Origin: Distichodus sexfasciatus
Lineage: Eukaryota; Chordata; Actinopteri; Characiformes; Distichodontidae
Direction: 5' to 3'
Length of the DNA: 64,000 nucleotides
NCBI GenBank assembly: GCA_032718565.1
Contig: JAVGVS010000532.1
Location: 124,001 to 188,000, forward strand
In this document: piece after piece, positions 28,501 through 34,500 of the stretch
Layout of the letters: every line of letters begins with the position of its first letter
Numbering within the stretch: the first letter of the stretch is position 1
Position numbers and translations under genes: made by a program
The notes under the pieces: model-generated
The model's database searches: none
What the model was told of the DNA's origin: nothing
The model's input: only the letters and a program-made list of their open reading frames with translations

Positions 28501-31500
28501 CATGCCCGAGCTGGAGAGTCTCGACTGGGCAGTTCAGCTACTACTGCCCATCAGCCTGGCTCTCCATAATAGCCACCTGGAGGACTGCTCCTCCAGCACC
28601 TCCTGGAGCTGGCGGCCGAGGTTTGGGGCGCTACAAGATGGTGTCCAAGGAGTGTCTGGAGGTGGTGATCTAATCTCATAATTAATGTTGATTGATTAAT
28701 TAAGACTTTTTATTAATCATCACTGTGCTTTGATAACGGTGTTTGATGGTGTCTGCCAGTGTCTCAACATTTATTTCTGACCAGAGATGCATTCATTTTT
28801 TGACAGCGGGAGAGTCGAAACTTAAAGAGTTACAATATAGATGATGTTTATCACATGCTCTTTCCAGAGCAACTCCTGTGTGTTTATTAAGTAGGAACAC
28901 AGCTCCTGAAGCAATTGCTGACCCTCCTCCTTAAAACCATTCGCTTGGTGCAAATTTACCTAAATTGAGTTGTACCTGGGCATAAATCAAGCTTCAAAAG
29001 CGATACCTGTATGGAATGAATGCGGACGACATATGGCTAAGATATCAACATTCAAAGGAGTGGAAGGGTTTCTCTGTCACGTAAGTGAGAAGCGAATCTG
29101 CCTTTGAAGTTGACTATGACATCTTACTCTGAACCTTGGTGCGGTCGCATCGTTTTGCATTCACGGTAGCCTCGCTGCATTCACAGCCTGCGGATAGCCT
29201 ACCTCGTTAGGTTAACTGAACTCGGAGGCGAGTGGATTCCGGAGAAATATCTTCACGCTAGTCAACCCAGTGGTTAAGCGTAAATATTGAGTAGTAGAAG
29301 CGGTCAAAAACAAGCTTTTTAACATTCTGCTGGAATTGAATTCCTCACCTCAAAGAAGAATCACGTTTAGGATGGAAAGAGTAAGTTTTTTAGCGAAATT
29401 TATTCACAACAGTGCTAAAATACTAAAAACAAAAAATCCAAAAGCATAACGCGCTCGTTTTCTCGGAAACCTCCTTTGCACGACAGCGACTGGTTTTTGC
29501 CGTGGAGGGTCTAATTGCTGTGGTAAAAAAAAATCAGGCTAAAAAAGGTGAAAAAAGTTCCGATAAAATGGTAAAAGCTGTTTGTAGGCGTTTCTGATTA
29601 TAATTATGTCGCTGCTGTTAAACCGGGCTCCATCGAGTACTGATTCGAGTCACATCAGAAAATTTAAACACCCGAAGCTACAGTAATACCTCACATTACG
29701 TCGGCTTGGCTAAACTTGAATAAATCCCCCAAAATAAATATAGTAACCTATCTAAAATATACATACACTACCACTCAAAAGTTTGGACACACCTTCCCAT
29801 TCAATGTTTTATTCTTTATTCTCATGATGTGACAGGAGAAACCCGACTCCTTTGAATGTTGATATCTCAGTCATCTGTCGTCCGATTCATTCGATATAGG
29901 TATCGTTTTGAAGGTTGATTTATGCCCTTTGAAACATAACTCAATTCTGAAAATTTGTGAGAAGCGACTGGTTTTGCCATGCGGAGTCACAGTTCATGAA
30001 TCTTTGATTTCTGAAATCATCTGGTTCTGGCAACAGAAAATGTCTGATACCAGCCCCAAACACTGATTTACTCATTCTGGATGTTTCAATGATTCAGAAC
30101 ATTAGTTTTGGCCAAATTTGTTTCAAATTGCCGTTTTCATTTTGCCCTCATTCATAGAATTCATCCCGCCGATACTCAGCTCTGGGGAACACTAAGAATC
30201 TCCTTTTACAATTTACTCATGACTTAACATTAAAATAATACATATTTTTTATGCTTTGAAAATCCTACCATTCTTTCCATCACTTCCATCTCCATTACAA
30301 AAAGAAATTCCTTGAAGAGGCCAGAAAGTTTGTCCCCAGCCTGCCTCACCCTGCCTCCTCCCTCCTGCCCATAGCTGTGCCCAGGGCAGGTGAAGAGTCG
30401 CTTCCCTCAACAAGTGGAGATGATGGGCTACTGTCCAGTCACCTACCTGGATGGAAAACAGAGGTATGAAGTAGGACGAGACTTTAGTAACACAGAAAGC
30501 AGATCTCTTGGAACTGGAAATAGGACCTTTGTAGTTAGTGTGTTTATATGCGTGTTGTGTCTGACCAACATTTTTCCTTCTTGGCCCAAAGGTATGAGGC
30601 GTTGGTCCGTGGAAACAAAGAGTTTGCTGTGGAATATCAAGAAAAGATCTACATCTTTGAGACGGAAGAGAAGCAGAAAAAGTTTCTACGGTGAGCTGTC
30701 ACTTAGATGCTAGATGCCCTGCTATGCAGCCTTGTCACAAGCCAGACTTCAGTTGACATTATATTTTTTACTTAATTACTTAATTTTTTACTTAATTACT
30801 TAGTTAATTAATTAAAAAGAAAACACAAAAGCCAGTATAACAAAAATATCTGGTGTCAATTTAGAGGTCCTGTAACTGTTTCTTAGCTAATACGTGTTTT
30901 GTGAAATGTCTTAAAATTTTGAATTTTATTATTATTTTTTTATCTTTGGATTTTCTAAAACCTAAAAACCTTACAAGAGAAATTTAACCTTAAAAACCCT
31001 CAAAATTGTAAACCCATTGTGAAATAGGAGTAAAAACAGAATTCAGTGGTTTTCCAGAAATTTAAAGCCTACATTTAATTGAAATAGAAGTGTGAAACTG
31101 AGAAATTGGATTGTTTTTAGGAAAACGCTCATTGTGAATTTCATGCCAGCAACATGTTTCAAAAAAGTCGGGACAGACACATGTTTACCACTATAATGAC
31201 AATTTCAAGTGAAAAGAGTGGAAAGAAGTGGACAACATGCAAGAAAAACAACACAACAACAACAACCACACAACAATGTCCAAATAAAACCTAATCAAAA
31301 CAAAACAAAAACAACCAACCAACCAACCAAATAAACAAAATGAAACAAACAAAATAAATAAATAAAATTAAATTATAAAAACTGACAAAAAATTATATAA
31401 TACATTAAACAAAAAAGATGAAAAAATAAAAAATGAATAAATACATCATATTATAACACGCACCCACGTACATACAATAATTATAACAGTAACCATAATA

Positions 31501-34500
31501 ATAACAATAACAACAATAATAATATGTAGTAATAATTATAATTATTAATAATAATAATTATTATTATTATTATAACAATAATCATAACAATAACTATAAT
31601 AATAACAACAATAATTATAACAATAACCATAATAATAATAACATAATAACCATAACAATAACCATAATAATAATATAATAACAATAACCATAATAATAAC
31701 TACAATAACAACAACAATAATAATAATAATAAGCATAACAACAACAACAACAATAATAATAATAATAATAGCAATAACAATAACCGCTACACATACTCCA
31801 CTAGCAGCTTGTGTGTGCGTGTTTGTGCGTGTGTGTGTGCCTGCGTGTGTGCGTGTGTGTGCCTGCGTGCGTGTGTGTGCGTTTCAACTTTTTAGAGAAG
31901 GAACCGAAAGCTGGGAAATGCTAAGCCTTTCATTCCAAAATGACAAAACATCTCTGATTAATCACATGGCAAACTCTTCTCAGGTCTCCAGAGATATACT
32001 GGGACCAGGAACTTCCCAATAAACTTCCACCCATGGCAGACCCACTAAGCCTGACCTCGCTACCAATGCTGGGCTACTTAGAACAGGTATTTACCAGGAC
32101 TGAGATAGTGATAGATAGTATATTTTATTTTATGCATAAATGATGCATCTTTAGAATTCATTAACCATATGTATATGGGGAAGGAAAGCCATGAAATCAA
32201 AAATATCTTCATAAAGTCTGAATATCAAAATTCATTATGGGTGCAACAGAATATCAACCTGAAGTGTTCTTAAGCAGAAAGAACGAGATTTCAGAAAATT
32301 GCTATTTATCAGCGACATCGTCAGTACACTGCATCTTCCGTTTATCAAACTTAAAAATTTAACGAGCAGCAAATTTTTCTGTGTTTCGACTACTGATAAC
32401 ACCACGAGTGGTGCCCGGTTCCCTAGGCTAACGATTGTAACCCCTAACTCTTGTGGCCCCGTTTCTGAAGCACCACTTCCAGAGCAAGAGAACTCCAAAT
32501 CTAGGAGCGCGGCTAAGCGTGGAGTTGGGATTGGGCTTTAGGGTGTTTTCACATATAGTCCTCCTTAAAGGAACCGAACTCAGTCTTCTAGAAGTGGTCC
32601 AAAAAGTGGACCAACAGAAAGGGAACTCGGTTCTTTTGATGTTCACACTGTGAGTTCATTTGAAAGGGGACTCGGTTCTCTTTCTGCTCCACTTCAGCTC
32701 AGATGGGGCCTCAGTCCTTTTTCTGTTCATACTTCATTCTTATGGAGCTCTCAGACCTTTACTGCTTTGCATTCTGCCTAGTTTTTTTTTTTTTTTTTCT
32801 TCGAACAAAAACTGTCGAAGCGAACCGGGAGCGCTTTGCCTTCATAAGGCGCGAGTTAAACGAACCGTGCCGCGGACTTAAAGCGAACCGGACTCAGACC
32901 ACCTCCCAGTGTGGTCTCAGTTCGGTTCGTTTCAGAAGGGTCTGAGTTCGTTTGGCGTGTTCACATACACACAAAAAATGCTGACTAATCGATCTGAGTT
33001 CGCTTTAAGGGCTGAAACAGAACAAGTGTGAAAACCCCCGTAGTCTCTCTCATGCTTTGTGGTTTTGCTTTGCAAGGGGGTGGCAACATCCATCATCAAA
33101 GGCATGACTGCAGTTGGTGTCCTCAAACCCAAGTTCCCTTACATCAGTGTAAAGAAGTCTGCTATCCTCTACCTGGCTTTCCATCTGAAAGGTACACAAC
33201 CTGTCTAACCTAATCTAATCTTGGATACATTAAAGGTCCCATATTATGAAAAAATCAACCTTTTCCGTTCTTTGGACTTCCGTTTCGGTCTGTACTGCCT
33301 CTACACACACTGTAAGTTTGATAAAAAATGAACAATTGTGTTAATATTAATTTACGAATGTATGGATGGTCTGTTAGCTGTAGCCATGTCGATTATTTTC
33401 ACGTGAGGTAAACCCTCGCCTTGCTGTCTGCACCCCAGTTTCGGAGTGAGGGGTGTGGGACGTGGGCAGCGGTGGCTCACTTGCGTTTAGGGATACTAAT
33501 GAGAAACAGCCTGTTCTGAAAGGGACTGAAATAGAGCGGTAAAAAGCAGAGGTGGGCAAAGTAGCTAACATCGATACTTAAGTGAAAGTACAGATACCAC
33601 TAGTCAAATGTTACTCCAATACAAGTGAAAGTCGTACAGTCAAATTTTGACTTAAGTTAAAGTACTGAAGTACTTATTTTAAAAAATACTGAAGTATTAA
33701 AAGTACATCTTCCTTCACCGCGTTGTTGCATTATTGCCACAACACTTACAAAAACTAATGCCTCCAACTAGCTTGTAGAAGCTGTAGAATAAGGAACTGG
33801 TAGAATGCTACAAAATGAAACCCCAGCTAAACTGATAAAGAAAAGGAGTCATTAGTTTATTTTATTAATTTTAAGACTACACACCGCCACAAAACAGCAT
33901 GGTAGTGATCTGACACAGCTCTGGCAGTGTGTGCACACATGTATGTGTATGTTAATCAGGAGGACAGTGCAATAGCTGTAAATGTAGCCTGCTCAGAACG
34001 TAAAAAATACACAGAACATAAATCAACATTCCAAGCTGCTTAAAACTCAGCTCTTCACCTCTACAGGTGTGATGTAACCCTACTGACTACTGATAGACTG
34101 TCAGCTGCCAAACAACCGATCACGTTTTAGAAAAGGGGGAATAACATCCACTTTATCCACAGATTTGAAAGTAACGAGTAACGAGAACCTTGATAGAAAT
34201 GTAGTGAAGTAAAAAGTACACTATTTGTCTTTAAAATGTAGTGAAGTGAAAGTCATAGGTTTCCAAATAAAATACTACTCAAGTGAAGTACAGATACTCA
34301 AAAACTCTACTTAAGTACAGTACTCAAGTAAATGTACTTAGTTACTGTCCACCTCTGGTAAAAAGCAGGTGAAAATGCCTAATCTGAGAGGTATTTTTGG
34401 CAAATTACTTCAGAGGCATGTTTAGTGGAGCTCATAGACGTGTTTTAACTTGCTGAAAAAAATGTATAATATGGGAGATTAAAAAAAAATGTTTTACTGA

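Noticed and set aside
31481..31736. Minus-strand frames rich in Ile, Tyr and Val
   Set aside because: Translation of AAT/AAC simple repeats.
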